Below are positions 33,862-42,958 of a stretch of 64,000 nucleotides of DNA, in pieces. Every line of letters starts with the position of its first letter. The first letter of the stretch is position 1. The stretch comes from Pelagimonas phthalicica (GTDB lineage: Bacteria; Pseudomonadota; Alphaproteobacteria; Rhodobacterales; Rhodobacteraceae). The stretch spans positions 62,001 through 126,000 of the forward strand of contig NZ_SOAP01000001.1 of NCBI RefSeq assembly GCF_004364805.1, read 5' to 3'. Made by a program: the position numbers and the translations under genes. Below the pieces are notes generated by a model, which was given only the letters and a program-made list of their open reading frames with translations, made no database searches and had not been told where the DNA came from.

Positions 33862-34539
33862 TCAGTCCCGTGCCATCCGCCAACCAGCTTTACGCGCCTC
33901 TTCCAAGGAACAAAACCAACGTTCCCCCTGCTCCGGCCTGATACGCGTTTCATCATACCACTTTTGGCCCGGCACGTGAAAAATCCGCGCGCCCTTACGC
34001 GAGATATTGCCCTTGATCAAACATCCTACTGGCGCACCCGCCAATGCCCACTTGGCGCGCGCCTGTCGCGCATGGGCACGAAACTGTTCGGGCGCAACAA
34101 TCTGCGTGGCATGAAGCCCACGGTCCGCAATCGCGGCGGCTTTTTCATCCAGATCGTAATCCAAGCCATATTTGCGATAGGCAAAGGCCAGTCCGTTTTG
34201 CACTAGAACGCGGCCCATATCCTGCCCGTCCACAAAACACCGGGCAACGACGCGATAATACTTGTCGATATCAACTTCTTCGCAGCGCGCAACACGGCCC
34301 TGAAACATGACTTGCGCTTCGGATTTGCTCCAAAGCCCACATTGCCATTGGGGTTGGTTTGCGCCGCCGCAACGCTGATCGCTTTCCGGTGCATCTATTG
34401 CATGCAGGCGGATCGGGATTCCGTTAATCCGGATGGTATCTGCATCAGAAACGTGAACCGTGCCCGTAATATCGCTGGCAGCAATTTGCGCCCCAAAGAC
34501 CGCACTCAATAGAACAATGCAAAAACGAAACCTTAACAT
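33862..34539 (-). CDS. Secreted thermonuclease-family protein
   Basis: 225 residues. Signal peptide (RFRFCIVLLSAVFGAQIAAS), then the SNase fold: GTVHVSDADTIRINGIPIRLHAIDAPE and GRVLVQNGLAFAYRKYG contain the Ca2+/catalytic Asp, Arg and Glu-like positions. The C-terminal 55 residues (CLIKGNISRKGARIFHVPG, then ERWFCSLEEARKAGWR) form a second small Cys-containing domain that in Rhodobacteraceae accompanies many SNase proteins. It is a likely periplasmic or secreted Ca2+-dependent nuclease. Confidence 0.88.
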   Translation of the reverse strand: MLRFRFCIVLLSAVFGAQIAASDITGTVHVSDADTIRINGIPIRLHAIDAPESDQRCGGANQPQWQCGLWSKSEAQVMFQGRVARCEEVDIDKYYRVVARCFVDGQDMGRVLVQNGLAFAYRKYGLDYDLDEKAAAIADRGLHATQIVAPEQFRAHARQARAKWALAGAPVGCLIKGNISRKGARIFHVPGQKWYDETRIRPEQGERWFCSLEEARKAGWRMARD

Positions 34540-34593
34540 GTGGCTAAAATCGGGGCTGCAAACCCCGATTTCAACCGTTTCCGTTAAGAATAG

Positions 34594-36246
34594 TTAACGC
34601 TGCTGCGCCTCCCAATTTGGATGGATCCAAGGCGCGGCATTATCTGCTGGCAATCTGCGCCCCAGAACATGGTCCGAGACCTTTTCACCAACCATGATCG
34701 AGGGCGCATTCAGATTACCATTGGTGATTTGCGGAAAGATCGAGCTATCCGCGACTCGCAACCCATCCACGCCGATCACCCGCGCTTCTGGATCAACCAC
34801 AGCCATCGGATCATCCGCATCCCCCATCTTACAGGTCCCGCAAGGGTGATAGGCGCTTTCCACATGCTCTTTGATAAAGCCATCCAGCTCTTCATCGCTT
34901 TGCAAGGCATCACCCGGCTGGATCTCATGACCGCGATAAGGCGCAAAGGCCTCCTGACCAAAAATCTCGCGCGTCAAACGAATGCAGGTACGGAAATCCT
35001 GCCAGTCCTTTTCATGGCTCATATAGTTGAACAAGATGCTGGGCGCAGCTTCGGGATCGCCCGATTTCAGCGTAATCGCCCCGCGCGAAGGGGACCGCAT
35101 CGGGCCCACATGGGCCTGGAAACCATGCCCTTCCGGGGCCACCTGCCCGTCATAGCGCACGGCAATGGGCAGGAAATGATACTGAATATCCGGGTACTGC
35201 ACCCCGGCCCCAGACCGGATGAAACCACAGCTTTCAAACTGGTTCGAGGCCCCAGGCCCAGACCGCCCAAACAGCCAGCGCGCGCCAACATAGGCCTTAC
35301 CCAAAAGGTTCCAATACTTGGCCAAAGTGATCGGCTGGGTCGCCGCCTGCTGGATATAGAGCTCAAGATGGTCCTGCAGATTCTGCCCAACGCCGGGTCG
35401 ATCCGCCACAACGGCGATCCCGTGCTCTGCCAAATGCGCCGCCGGGCCAATCCCCGAATGCATGAGCAGTTTCGGTGAGTTGATCGCGCTGGCGGCGATG
35501 ATCACTTCGCGGCTGGCCTCAATGGTCTCGACACGGCCCTTGCGTCGTAACTCAACGCCGACCGCCTTCCCATCCTTGATCACAACCTTACGCGCCAGAC
35601 CACGCACCACCTGCGCCCCAAGCTTTTCCGCAGGCCGCAAATAGGCCGAAGCCGCAGACCAGCGCGCGCCTTTCCAGACGGTCATGTCAAAGGGGCCAAA
35701 CCCCTCTTGCTGCTCCCCGTTGTAATCCTCAGTCACCGGGTACCCGGCCTGACGCCCCGCCTCGACAAAGGCCGGCACCAGCGGGTTCACCCGACTGCCC
35801 CGCGTCACATGCAGCGGACCACCCTGCCCCCGCCAGGACGGGTTGCCGCCATGGCCGCCATCATGCCAATCCTCTTGGCGTTTGAAATAGGGCAACACAT
35901 CCGCATAACCCCAGCCCGAGGCCCCCATCTCCCGCCAAGTGTCAAAGTCCAAGGCGTGACCGCGCACATAGATCATCCCGTTGATCGAGGAGGATCCGCC
36001 AATCACCTTACCCCTTGGACAAGCCAAGCGGCGCCCGCCCAGATGCGGCTCCGGCTCGCTTTCAAAGCCCCAATCATAGGTCTTCATGCTCATAGGATAG
36101 CTCAACGCCCCCGGCATGTTGATGAACGGCCCCCAATCGCTACCGCCATGTTCGATCACGATGACCGATTTGCCTGCCTCCGCCAATCGATAGGCCATGG
36201 CACATCCGGCGCTTCCCGCGCCCACAATCACATATTCCGCTTGCAT
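34594..36246 (-). CDS. betA: Choline dehydrogenase (GMC oxidoreductase)
   Basis: 550 residues. The N-terminal FAD motif is [20 protein letters not shown] and the GMC signature [21 protein letters not shown] follows. The C-terminal catalytic His region is [10 protein letters not shown] and [14 protein letters not shown]. It oxidises choline to betaine aldehyde at the inner membrane. Last gene of betI-betC-GST-betB-betA. Start at 36246 is preferred over the upstream Met at 36270. Confidence 0.95.
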   Translation of the reverse strand: MQAEYVIVGAGSAGCAMAYRLAEAGKSVIVIEHGGSDWGPFINMPGALSYPMSMKTYDWGFESEPEPHLGGRRLACPRGKVIGGSSSINGMIYVRGHALDFDTWREMGASGWGYADVLPYFKRQEDWHDGGHGGNPSWRGQGGPLHVTRGSRVNPLVPAFVEAGRQAGYPVTEDYNGEQQEGFGPFDMTVWKGARWSAASAYLRPAEKLGAQVVRGLARKVVIKDGKAVGVELRRKGRVETIEASREVIIAASAINSPKLLMHSGIGPAAHLAEHGIAVVADRPGVGQNLQDHLELYIQQAATQPITLAKYWNLLGKAYVGARWLFGRSGPGASNQFESCGFIRSGAGVQYPDIQYHFLPIAVRYDGQVAPEGHGFQAHVGPMRSPSRGAITLKSGDPEAAPSILFNYMSHEKDWQDFRTCIRLTREIFGQEAFAPYRGHEIQPGDALQSDEELDGFIKEHVESAYHPCGTCKMGDADDPMAVVDPEARVIGVDGLRVADSSIFPQITNGNLNAPSIMVGEKVSDHVLGRRLPADNAAPWIHPNWEAQQR

Positions 36247-36275
36247 CTCAACAACCCTCGGTGATTCCACGAAGG

Positions 36276-36326
36276 GTCAAGGATCGCCCTTAGGCGAGCG
36301 CGCCCTAGGGGCGCCCTGTCCTTGAC
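36276..36326. repeat. Imperfect palindrome between betB and betA
   Basis: GTCAAGGA (36276-36283) and TCCTTGAC (36319-36326) bracket an inner hairpin (GCGCCC/GGGGCGC). It may be a processing or attenuation hairpin inside the bet transcript. Confidence 0.45.
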
Positions 36327-36448
36327 GCTTCGGGGAATCGCCCCCTTACACTTGACTTGGCGCGTTCAGGGCAGACCTGCCCCTGAACCGCTTCTCAGCA
36401 AATTCTCAATTCAGCCAAACACATGCCCCAGCCAGATCCGCATCCCCT

Positions 36449-36495
36449 CCGCCCCGGCGAGACGGGGTGGGTGGGCGGGAGACTCGCCGGGGCGG
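36449..36495. repeat. G-rich-loop hairpin, copy A
   Basis: A perfect 13-bp stem (CCGCCCCGGCGAG with CTCGCCGGGGCGG) encloses a 21-nt loop starting ACGGGGTGGGTGGGCGGG. The loop alone satisfies the canonical four-run G-quadruplex pattern with single-base linkers (plus strand). A second copy with an unrelated stem and the same loop start is at 38601-38655. It lies 9 bp after the betB stop codon. Confidence 0.8.
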
Positions 36496-36504
36496 TGTCC
36501 GACC

Positions 36505-37962
36505 TCAGAACGGAGATTCAACATCTCCCATGCGCACATAGACCGACTTCACCTGCGAATAATGCTCAATCGCGCCCTTGGCATTCTCGCGCCCGACACC
36601 GGACATTTTCGAACCACCAAAGGGCAATTCCACAGGCGCATCATTATAGGAGTTCAGGAAACAGCTCCCCGCCTCCATCTTGCCAATCACCCGGTGGCCG
36701 CGGGTCAGATCGCTGGTAAACACACCGGCTGACAGGCCAAATTCCGTATCATTGGCACGCGCCACAACCTCGTCCTCATCCTCGAAATCCAGCACCGCCA
36801 TCACCGGGCCAAAGATCTCTTCGCGCGCGATGGTCATGTCATCATCCACATCGGCAAACACCGTCGGCTCGATATAAAACCCATTGCCCTCAATCTCTTG
36901 GCCGCCGCAAACCAGCCTTGCTCCCTCATCCTTGCCCTTGGCGATATAGCCCTTCACGATCTCGCGCTGTGCCTTGCTCACCATTGGACCAAAATTCACG
37001 CTTTCATCCATCGGATCGCCGATCTTGGCCGTCGCCAATCGCTCCGCCAGACGCGTCAGGAACGCCTCTTTGATGCCCTTTTGAACAAAGACACGTGTCC
37101 CGTTGGAACAGACCTGCCCGGAGGAATAGAAATTCCCCAAAATCGCGCCGCCCACAGCATTTTCCAGATCCGCGTCATCAAAAATGATCAGCGGGCTTTT
37201 CCCCCCGAGTTCCATGGTAACATGTTTCATGCCCTCGGCCGCGGCCGCGTAAACCTTGCGTCCTGTCGGGACAGAGCCTGTCAAAGACACTTTGGCCACG
37301 CGCGGATCACTGACCAGAGCAGCCCCCACCGCCCCCAGGCCTTGAACCACGTTGAACACACCGGCAGGCAAGCCGGCTTCGATCAGGATCTCGGCGACTT
37401 TCAACGCACAAAGCGGCGTGGTCTCCGAGGGTTTAAAGATCATCGCATTGCCACAAGCCAGCGCCGGCGCGCCCTTCCAGCAAGAGATTTGCGTCGGATA
37501 ATTCCAGGCCCCAATGCCTACACAAACGCCCAACGCCTCGCGCACCGTATAGCCCCAATCGCCACCCAATTGCACATGCTCACCAGTCAGGCTGCCCGCC
37601 AGACCACCAAAGTACTCCAGCGCATCCGCCGCACTTGTCGCATCCACATAGAGCGTTTCCGACATCGGCTTGCCGGTGTCATAGGTCTCCAGCTCCGACA
37701 GCGCGCGGTTGCGTTCGCGCATGATGTCAGCAGCCCGGCGCAACACCCGACCACGTTCAGTGCCAGACAGAGCCTCCCATTCCTTTTGTGCCGCATGGGC
37801 CGAAGAAACCGCCGCCTCGATCACCGCAGGCGTTCCCGCATGCACACGCGCGATCACCTCGCCCGTGGCCGGATAAACCACCTCGATCAGCTCGCCCTCT
37901 GTGTCTTCCAGATAGGCCCCATTCACAAAATGGCTGGCGGTGGGTTGCGTCTCATATCTCAT
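36505..37962 (-). CDS. betB: Betaine-aldehyde dehydrogenase
   Basis: 485 residues. [20 protein letters not shown] gives the catalytic Glu and [15 protein letters not shown] the catalytic Cys. It oxidises betaine aldehyde to glycine betaine with NAD(P)+. The start overlaps the GST stop by 4 bp. Central enzyme of the bet operon. Confidence 0.96.
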   Translation of the reverse strand: MRYETQPTASHFVNGAYLEDTEGELIEVVYPATGEVIARVHAGTPAVIEAAVSSAHAAQKEWEALSGTERGRVLRRAADIMRERNRALSELETYDTGKPMSETLYVDATSAADALEYFGGLAGSLTGEHVQLGGDWGYTVREALGVCVGIGAWNYPTQISCWKGAPALACGNAMIFKPSETTPLCALKVAEILIEAGLPAGVFNVVQGLGAVGAALVSDPRVAKVSLTGSVPTGRKVYAAAAEGMKHVTMELGGKSPLIIFDDADLENAVGGAILGNFYSSGQVCSNGTRVFVQKGIKEAFLTRLAERLATAKIGDPMDESVNFGPMVSKAQREIVKGYIAKGKDEGARLVCGGQEIEGNGFYIEPTVFADVDDDMTIAREEIFGPVMAVLDFEDEDEVVARANDTEFGLSAGVFTSDLTRGHRVIGKMEAGSCFLNSYNDAPVELPFGGSKMSGVGRENAKGAIEHYSQVKSVYVRMGDVESPF

Positions 37963-38675
37963 ATCGTGTCTCGCAAACTTTCATAAGAAAGCATCACCGT
38001 CGCCTGATAGGCAGGCCGCCCGGTGAGCCGGTCATAATAGGCACGCAAAGCAGGCAAGTCCTTGCGCGTGATTTCGATGTCGAAATAGCGGTACAGCACA
38101 TGGCCCAGGTGAATATCCCCCGGTGTCATATGATCCCCCGCCAGCCAATCTTGTTGGCTTACCTGTTGCTCCGCCACGCTCAGCGCGGCTTCAAGCCGAT
38201 CAACCGCCGCCTCAATCGCAGGCTTATCCCACCGCGCCCGAGCTGTGCGCACCACACGCCAAAAAACCGGCCCGGTAAAACGGTTGGCGACCATCTGCTT
38301 GGCCCACTCGGCCCATTGGTCCACCTTGGCCAGCGCCCGACTGTCTCGCGGCCAAAACCTATCGTCACCAAAGCTCCGGGCCAGATGGCGGATAATGGCG
38401 GCGCTTTCAAACAAGGTCAGCTCCCCCTGTTGCAAGACCGGGATCAAGCCATTGGGGTTCATCTCCAGGAACTCTAGCCGATCCAAACCGCCAAAACCCT
38501 CGCCGACATCGCGACGATCCACGACCAGCCCCAGCTCAGCAGCGCACCACATCACAGCTTGCACATTCGAAGAGGTCTCACGCCCCCAAACCACAATCGT
38601 TTCGCCGGATTGGCGCGACGGGGTGGGTGGGAGGCCGGCGCGCCAATCCGGTGAAACCGACATCGCCACGGTCAC
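37959..38675 (-). CDS. Glutathione S-transferase family protein in the bet operon
   Basis: 238 residues (GTG at 38675, in GTGA overlap with betC; an ATG at 38663 has GAGGGGGGAG about 11 bp upstream). A thioredoxin-like N-terminal domain ([40 protein letters not shown]) and helical C-terminal domain ([19 protein letters not shown]) define the GST fold. Residues 5-25 ([16 protein letters not shown]) are encoded by a hairpin repeat also present between betB and betA, so the true start of the folded domain is near residue 26. Role in betaine metabolism unknown; perhaps detoxification of aldehyde or an accessory to choline-sulfate use. Confidence 0.85.
   Translation of the reverse strand: MTVAMSVSPDWRAGLPPTPSRQSGETIVVWGRETSSNVQAVMWCAAELGLVVDRRDVGEGFGGLDRLEFLEMNPNGLIPVLQQGELTLFESAAIIRHLARSFGDDRFWPRDSRALAKVDQWAEWAKQMVANRFTGPVFWRVVRTARARWDKPAIEAAVDRLEAALSVAEQQVSQQDWLAGDHMTPGDIHLGHVLYRYFDIEITRKDLPALRAYYDRLTGRPAYQATVMLSYESLRDTI
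38601..38655. repeat. G-rich-loop hairpin, copy B (inside the GST 5' coding region)
   Basis: A 17-bp stem (38601-38617 with 38639-38655, one G-T) encloses a 21-nt loop starting ACGGGGTGGGTGGGAGG. The first 14 loop bases equal those of copy A and the loop length is identical, while the stems differ. The hairpin lies within the annotated GST coding region. Confidence 0.8.
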
Positions 38676-40177
38676 TCCCCCCTCGGAAAGCGTTGGCTTT
38701 CCTCAAGATCGTTCAAATCCATATGGTTGCGCATATAGCGCTCTGATGCCTTTTGCAGCGGCTGGTAATCCCACGGGTAATAGCCGCCCTGCCGCAAGGC
38801 CTCGTAAACCACCAATCGCCGCGCCTGGGATTGCCGGACCTCCGCATCAAACTGCGCCAGATCCCAGCGCACCTCCGCCTTGGCCCGCATCGCCTCCAAG
38901 GTGCCCGCATGGGACGGATGATCCGCCAGGTTGGTCAATTCATGCGGATCCGCCTCAAGGTCAAACAACTGCTCGGGATCCAGCGTACACGCGGTGTATT
39001 TCCACTTGCCATACCGCAAACAGATCAGCGGCGCATAAGAGGCCTCTGCCGCATATTCCATCGCCACAGGCGTGCTGCGCTCACTGCCATTCATCAAAGG
39101 CACCAGACTTTCACCGCTGGTCCAAGGCGCAATCTCGCCCATATCGGCCCCGGCCAGCTCGGCCAGCGTCGGGCACAGATCAATGGTCGACACGGGCGCA
39201 TCTACCCGCTGCCCCTGCCCATCCGGCAGGGCAATCATCATCGGAACCCGTGACGAACCCTCGAAAAAGGACATCTTGTACCAAAGCCCGCGCTCACCCA
39301 GCATATCACCGTGATCCGAGACAAAAACCACCACCGCCTCTTGCCGTGTGTCTTCCAACACCGCCAAAAGCTCGCCAATCTTGTCGTCCAAATACGAAAT
39401 ATTGGCGAAATATGCGCGACGAGAGCGACGGATATTTTCCTGCGTCACCTCATAACTACGCCAGTCATTGGCATCGAATATGCGCTTGGAATGCGGATCG
39501 TGATCCTCATACCCCATGGCGGGCACTTCGGGATCAAGATGTTCGCAATCCTCATAAAGGTCCCAATATTTGCGCCGCGCCACATAAGGATCGTGCGGAT
39601 GGGTAAAACTGGCGGTCACGCACCAGGGTCGCCCGTCCTTACCACGCGCCAAATCGTACAGCTTCATTTTGGCGTGATGGGCGACTTCGTCGTCATATTC
39701 CATCTGATTGGAGATTTCCGCCACGCCAGCCCCGGTGACCGAGCCCATATTGTGGTACCACCAATCAATCCGCTCCCCAGGTTTGCGGTAATCCGGTGTC
39801 CAACCAAAATCCGCCGGGTAGATATCAGTGGTCAGGCGTTCTTCGAACCCGTGCAACTGGTCGGGGCCGACAAAATGCATCTTGCCGCTCAGGCAGGTGT
39901 AATACCCGGCCCGGCGCAGATGGTGCGCATAGGTCGGGATGTCCGAGGCAAACGCAGCCGCATTGTCGTAAACCCGCGTTTGGCTGGGCAACAGGCCAGA
40001 CATGAAACTCGCCCGTCCAGGCGCGCAAAGCGGGCTGGCGGTGTAGCTGTTGACAAACCGTGTTGAACGCTTGGCCAAAGCCTTGAGATTGGGGGCATGC
40101 AGCCAATCTGCCGGACCGTCGGGAAACAAGGTTCCGTTCAGCTGATCCACCATGATGATGAGGATGTTAGGCGTCAT
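38672..40177 (-). CDS. betC: Choline-sulfatase
   Basis: 501 residues. The sulfatase signature PLCAPGRASF places the formylglycine-forming cysteine at residue 51. NILIIMVDQLNG supplies the metal-binding Asp pair. VFVSDHGDMLGERGLWYKMSFFEGS is the second metal/sulfate region. It cleaves choline-O-sulfate to choline and sulfate, feeding betA and betB. Starts 10 codons inside the betI end (overlap). Confidence 0.95.
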   Translation of the reverse strand: MTPNILIIMVDQLNGTLFPDGPADWLHAPNLKALAKRSTRFVNSYTASPLCAPGRASFMSGLLPSQTRVYDNAAAFASDIPTYAHHLRRAGYYTCLSGKMHFVGPDQLHGFEERLTTDIYPADFGWTPDYRKPGERIDWWYHNMGSVTGAGVAEISNQMEYDDEVAHHAKMKLYDLARGKDGRPWCVTASFTHPHDPYVARRKYWDLYEDCEHLDPEVPAMGYEDHDPHSKRIFDANDWRSYEVTQENIRRSRRAYFANISYLDDKIGELLAVLEDTRQEAVVVFVSDHGDMLGERGLWYKMSFFEGSSRVPMMIALPDGQGQRVDAPVSTIDLCPTLAELAGADMGEIAPWTSGESLVPLMNGSERSTPVAMEYAAEASYAPLICLRYGKWKYTACTLDPEQLFDLEADPHELTNLADHPSHAGTLEAMRAKAEVRWDLAQFDAEVRQSQARRLVVYEALRQGGYYPWDYQPLQKASERYMRNHMDLNDLEESQRFPRGE

Positions 40178-40745
40178 AGGTTTTGACCTCTAACAAAGCC
40201 TGCGCCACCGCCTTAACCTGATCGGCCGCCCCGCTCATGTCGCCCTTGTTCAAGGCTGCACGCAGATAGACGCCGTCGATCTGCGCCGCGATGATCTGCG
40301 CGGCTTCCTGCGGTTTGTCGCAACGGGGACGCAAGGCATGGACCAGGTTGCTGTGCAGGCGCTTTTGATAGATGCGCAACAACCGCCCAGCCTCTTGGTC
40401 GCGTTGTGCGAAACTGTAAAAATTCAGCCAGGCCGACGTGGCCGCTGGGTCAAAACAATTGGGGTCAAAACTGCCATCGATAATGGCCTCGAGCCGCCGA
40501 TCCGGCTGCGCCTTGGTCAGCGCGTCACGAACGTCGCGCGAATATTGGTTCAGGATATGGCGCATGGCCGCGAGAAAAATCTGGGTCTTCCCGCCGAAAT
40601 AGTGATGGGCCAGCGCACTGGACATGCCGGCGCGTTTGGCAATTTGTCCAACAGTCACCTCAAGTGATCCCGCCGCCCCGATCTCTTCGACCGTGGCTGC
40701 GACCAATGCGGCGCGTCTTTTGGGTTCTTGTCCGATCTTAGGCAT
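40167..40745 (-). CDS. betI: TetR-family repressor BetI
   Basis: 192 residues. The HTH is LEVTVGQIAKRAGMSSALAHHYFGGK, the sequence pattern of BetI, and AALNKGDMS near the end fits. It represses the bet operon and is relieved by choline. The start at 40745 lies 21 bp downstream of a palindrome (TTGACT/AGTCAA, 40766-40781) that should be its operator. Overlaps betC by 11 bp. Confidence 0.92.
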   Translation of the reverse strand: MPKIGQEPKRRAALVAATVEEIGAAGSLEVTVGQIAKRAGMSSALAHHYFGGKTQIFLAAMRHILNQYSRDVRDALTKAQPDRRLEAIIDGSFDPNCFDPAATSAWLNFYSFAQRDQEAGRLLRIYQKRLHSNLVHALRPRCDKPQEAAQIIAAQIDGVYLRAALNKGDMSGAADQVKAVAQALLEVKTYDA

Positions 40746-40765
40746 ACTGAATTTGCTGCCGGTTA

Positions 40766-40781
40766 TTGACTGACAAGTCAA
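40766..40781. promoter_or_regulatory. Candidate BetI operator
   Basis: Perfect inverted repeat TTGACT-GACA-AGTCAA, 21 bp before the betI start codon. E. coli BetI sites also have a TTGA..TCAA form. TTGACT on either strand could overlap the -35. No other operator-like element was seen in 40782-41006, which otherwise holds no gene. Confidence 0.6.
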
Positions 40782-41006
40782 TCAAAAACAAACAAGGCGG
40801 ACAAACCAACAAAGTCGAGGTGCAACAGTCCTGGACAAAACTGTTGTGTTTTCTTCGATTTAGGTCGCCAACCGGACGCATCCCTCACAGTCCGGGGCTC
40901 CATCGTCAGCCCTCGCGGGCTGCCTCTGAACATGGCCAATCCGGCCAAATTCATCTTTCGCGCGGCTTAGAAAGCAGCGATTCCCTTGGGCATCAGCCCG
41001 ACGGGA

Positions 41007-41204
41007 TTACATTTCGAATGTGCCCAGAACCTTGTTTTGTGGCAGGCGCGCAACCTCGATACCGCCATCGGTCCGACGCAGGTTGTAGCCATAGCCACGC
41101 ATCCGAAACCGCCATTCCGCATCCGACAGAACCTTGTCCCGCTCTTTCAGCAGAAAGGCCTGAATTTCTTCCATATTCTCAGTCAATTTATTCTCCGCAA
41201 ACAT
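41007..41204 (-). CDS. Small conserved hypothetical protein
   Basis: 65 residues, not recognised. DKVLSDAEWRFRMRGYGYNLRRTDGG then EVARLPQNKVLGTFEM has a charged N-terminus and a beta-rich C-terminus, without signal peptide or membrane segment. GGAG sits 7 bp before the ATG at 41204. The GYGYxxRxTxDG motif is seen in short Rhodobacteraceae proteins of unknown role. No operon partner. Confidence 0.55.
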   Translation of the reverse strand: MFAENKLTENMEEIQAFLLKERDKVLSDAEWRFRMRGYGYNLRRTDGGIEVARLPQNKVLGTFEM

Positions 41205-41317
41205 TTGTCACTCCATCCTCACGTTACGGGTCGATGGTTGACAAACTGCTTAAGGATTGCGGCGCGATTGCGACGATTGCGGGGAGTTTTAACGAATTGG
41301 CGACAATGGCCGCAGGA

Positions 41318-42211
41318 TCAGTGTTTCGTTTCCACAACACCAGGTGTGACGCGCCGATTCAACACAGCTTCGCGCCAGGTGATGAACACAACCGCCCCCA
41401 TAATCAGCCCGCCGCCAGCAATAACCCAAGGGTCGACCGCCTCGTCAAACAGCAACGCTCCAAGGCTGACCGACCACAGCAATTGCAGAAAGGTCACCGG
41501 CTGCGTCACGGTCAATGGGGCCGCTTTGAAGGCCAGTGTCATCGCGTAATGGCCGCCGGTGGCAAAACAGGCAACCAGGAACAAAACAAACAGGTCCTGC
41601 CAACTGGGCCAAACCCAAACCGGGATCGCCAAGGGCGCAAGGCAGATGGTGACCGTCACAGACATGGTGGCGACAACCATGGCCGGGCTGACCTCGGATG
41701 ACAGGATTTTGGCCACCAGGTAAGACGCGGCAAAACAGCTGGCGGTGACCAGCATGGCAAAATGCCCCGGATCCAACTCGCGAAAACCCGGGCGCAAAAT
41801 GATCACCGCCCCGATCATCGCCACAATGATCGCCATGACGCGCCGAAAGGCCAGCCGCTCCCCCAACAGAACCACCGCCAGAAGGGTGACAAAAATCGGG
41901 TTCAGGTAATTCATCGAGGTGACTTCGGCCAGGGGGATACGTGTCATGGCAAAGAACCAGAACACAACCCCCAAGGCTTGGAAAACACCGCGAATGACAA
42001 ACAAACGCCATTGTCGCCGACTGGGGCGAAAAGCGGTCAATTCGCGCCAGAATGGTAGGATAAAAACCAGCCCCATGACATAGCGCAGAAACGCCGCCTC
42101 AGCCGCGGGGACGCGACCATGCACGGTTTTGACCAAGGCCGTCACTGCGACAAAGCAAAGCCCGGTGACAACCATCCAGAATATTCCGACAGCGGGGCGT
42201 GATTGTTCCAT
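41318..42211 (-). CDS. EamA/DMT-family transporter
   Basis: 297 residues with ten hydrophobic segments in two EamA halves, e.g. GIFWMVVTGLCFVAVTALV and PLAEVTSMNYLNPIFVTLLAVVLLGE (first half) and YLVAKILSSEVSPAMVVAT and FLQLLWSVSLGALLFDEA (second half). Members export amino acids, nucleobases or drugs, but the substrate cannot be read. It precedes argP/lysE-like genes on the chromosome. Confidence 0.88.
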   Translation of the reverse strand: MEQSRPAVGIFWMVVTGLCFVAVTALVKTVHGRVPAAEAAFLRYVMGLVFILPFWRELTAFRPSRRQWRLFVIRGVFQALGVVFWFFAMTRIPLAEVTSMNYLNPIFVTLLAVVLLGERLAFRRVMAIIVAMIGAVIILRPGFRELDPGHFAMLVTASCFAASYLVAKILSSEVSPAMVVATMSVTVTICLAPLAIPVWVWPSWQDLFVLFLVACFATGGHYAMTLAFKAAPLTVTQPVTFLQLLWSVSLGALLFDEAVDPWVIAGGGLIMGAVVFITWREAVLNRRVTPGVVETKH

Positions 42212-42276
42212 GGCAAAACACTTAACGCATTCACAAAGTCGCGCAAGCCTTGGGTCGCAGGAAAATCAACAGGATG

Positions 42277-42870
42277 TCAGCCGCGCAGCAAAGCCCAGGC
42301 AATCAACAACATCGTGACACCTATGCACAGGTCCAGGATCCGCCAAGCCTGTGGCTTTTCAAAAACCGGTGCCAAGAGCCGCGCGCCAAACCCAAGCGAA
42401 AAGAAAAAAACAAGGCTTGCACAGGCCGCCCCCGCGCCGAACAAAAACTTGTCGCTGTACTGAGACGACACCGCTCCAAGCAAAACGACCGTGTCCAGAT
42501 AGACATGCGGGTTGAGCCAGGTCAGCGCCAGACAGGTCAAAACCGCCATTTGCAAACTGCCCGCTTGCTCCCCAGCTTGCATCGCCTGCCCGCCTTGCCA
42601 AGCGCCCCATAGGGTGCGCAGCCCGTACCAGACCAGGAACGCCGCCCCGAATAGGCGCATGCCCCATTCCAGCCCCGGAACGGCCGTCGCCAAGGCCCCA
42701 AACCCCGCCACGCCGGCAGCGATCAACACCGCATCTGACAACGCGCAGACCAAAACGACCGGCAACACATGCGCCCGCATCAACCCTTGGCGCAGCACAA
42801 AGGCGTTTTGCGCGCCAATGGCCAGGATCAGGCTGAAGCCAAGGAAAAAGCCTGCAAAATAAGTGGTCAC
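42277..42870 (-). CDS. LysE/ArgO-type amino-acid exporter
   Basis: 197 residues from a GTG with AGGAG upstream (the longer frame begins at an ATG at 42921). Six transmembrane segments; GFSLILAIGAQNAFVLRQGL is the family's N-terminal signature and LALTWLNPHVYLDTVVLLG the conserved second motif. It exports basic amino acids (lysine or arginine). It is divergent from argP, its known activator in E. coli (argO/argP), so the pair is functional context. Confidence 0.9.
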   Translation of the reverse strand: MTTYFAGFFLGFSLILAIGAQNAFVLRQGLMRAHVLPVVLVCALSDAVLIAAGVAGFGALATAVPGLEWGMRLFGAAFLVWYGLRTLWGAWQGGQAMQAGEQAGSLQMAVLTCLALTWLNPHVYLDTVVLLGAVSSQYSDKFLFGAGAACASLVFFFSLGFGARLLAPVFEKPQAWRILDLCIGVTMLLIAWALLRG

Positions 42871-42958
42871 TGTCTGGTCTCCTGTTGTGTCGCTCTTGAC
42901 TAATTCAGGAATTCTCAGCAATCAAATTAAAGAAGCTACACCAAAATAAGAGGCGCTA

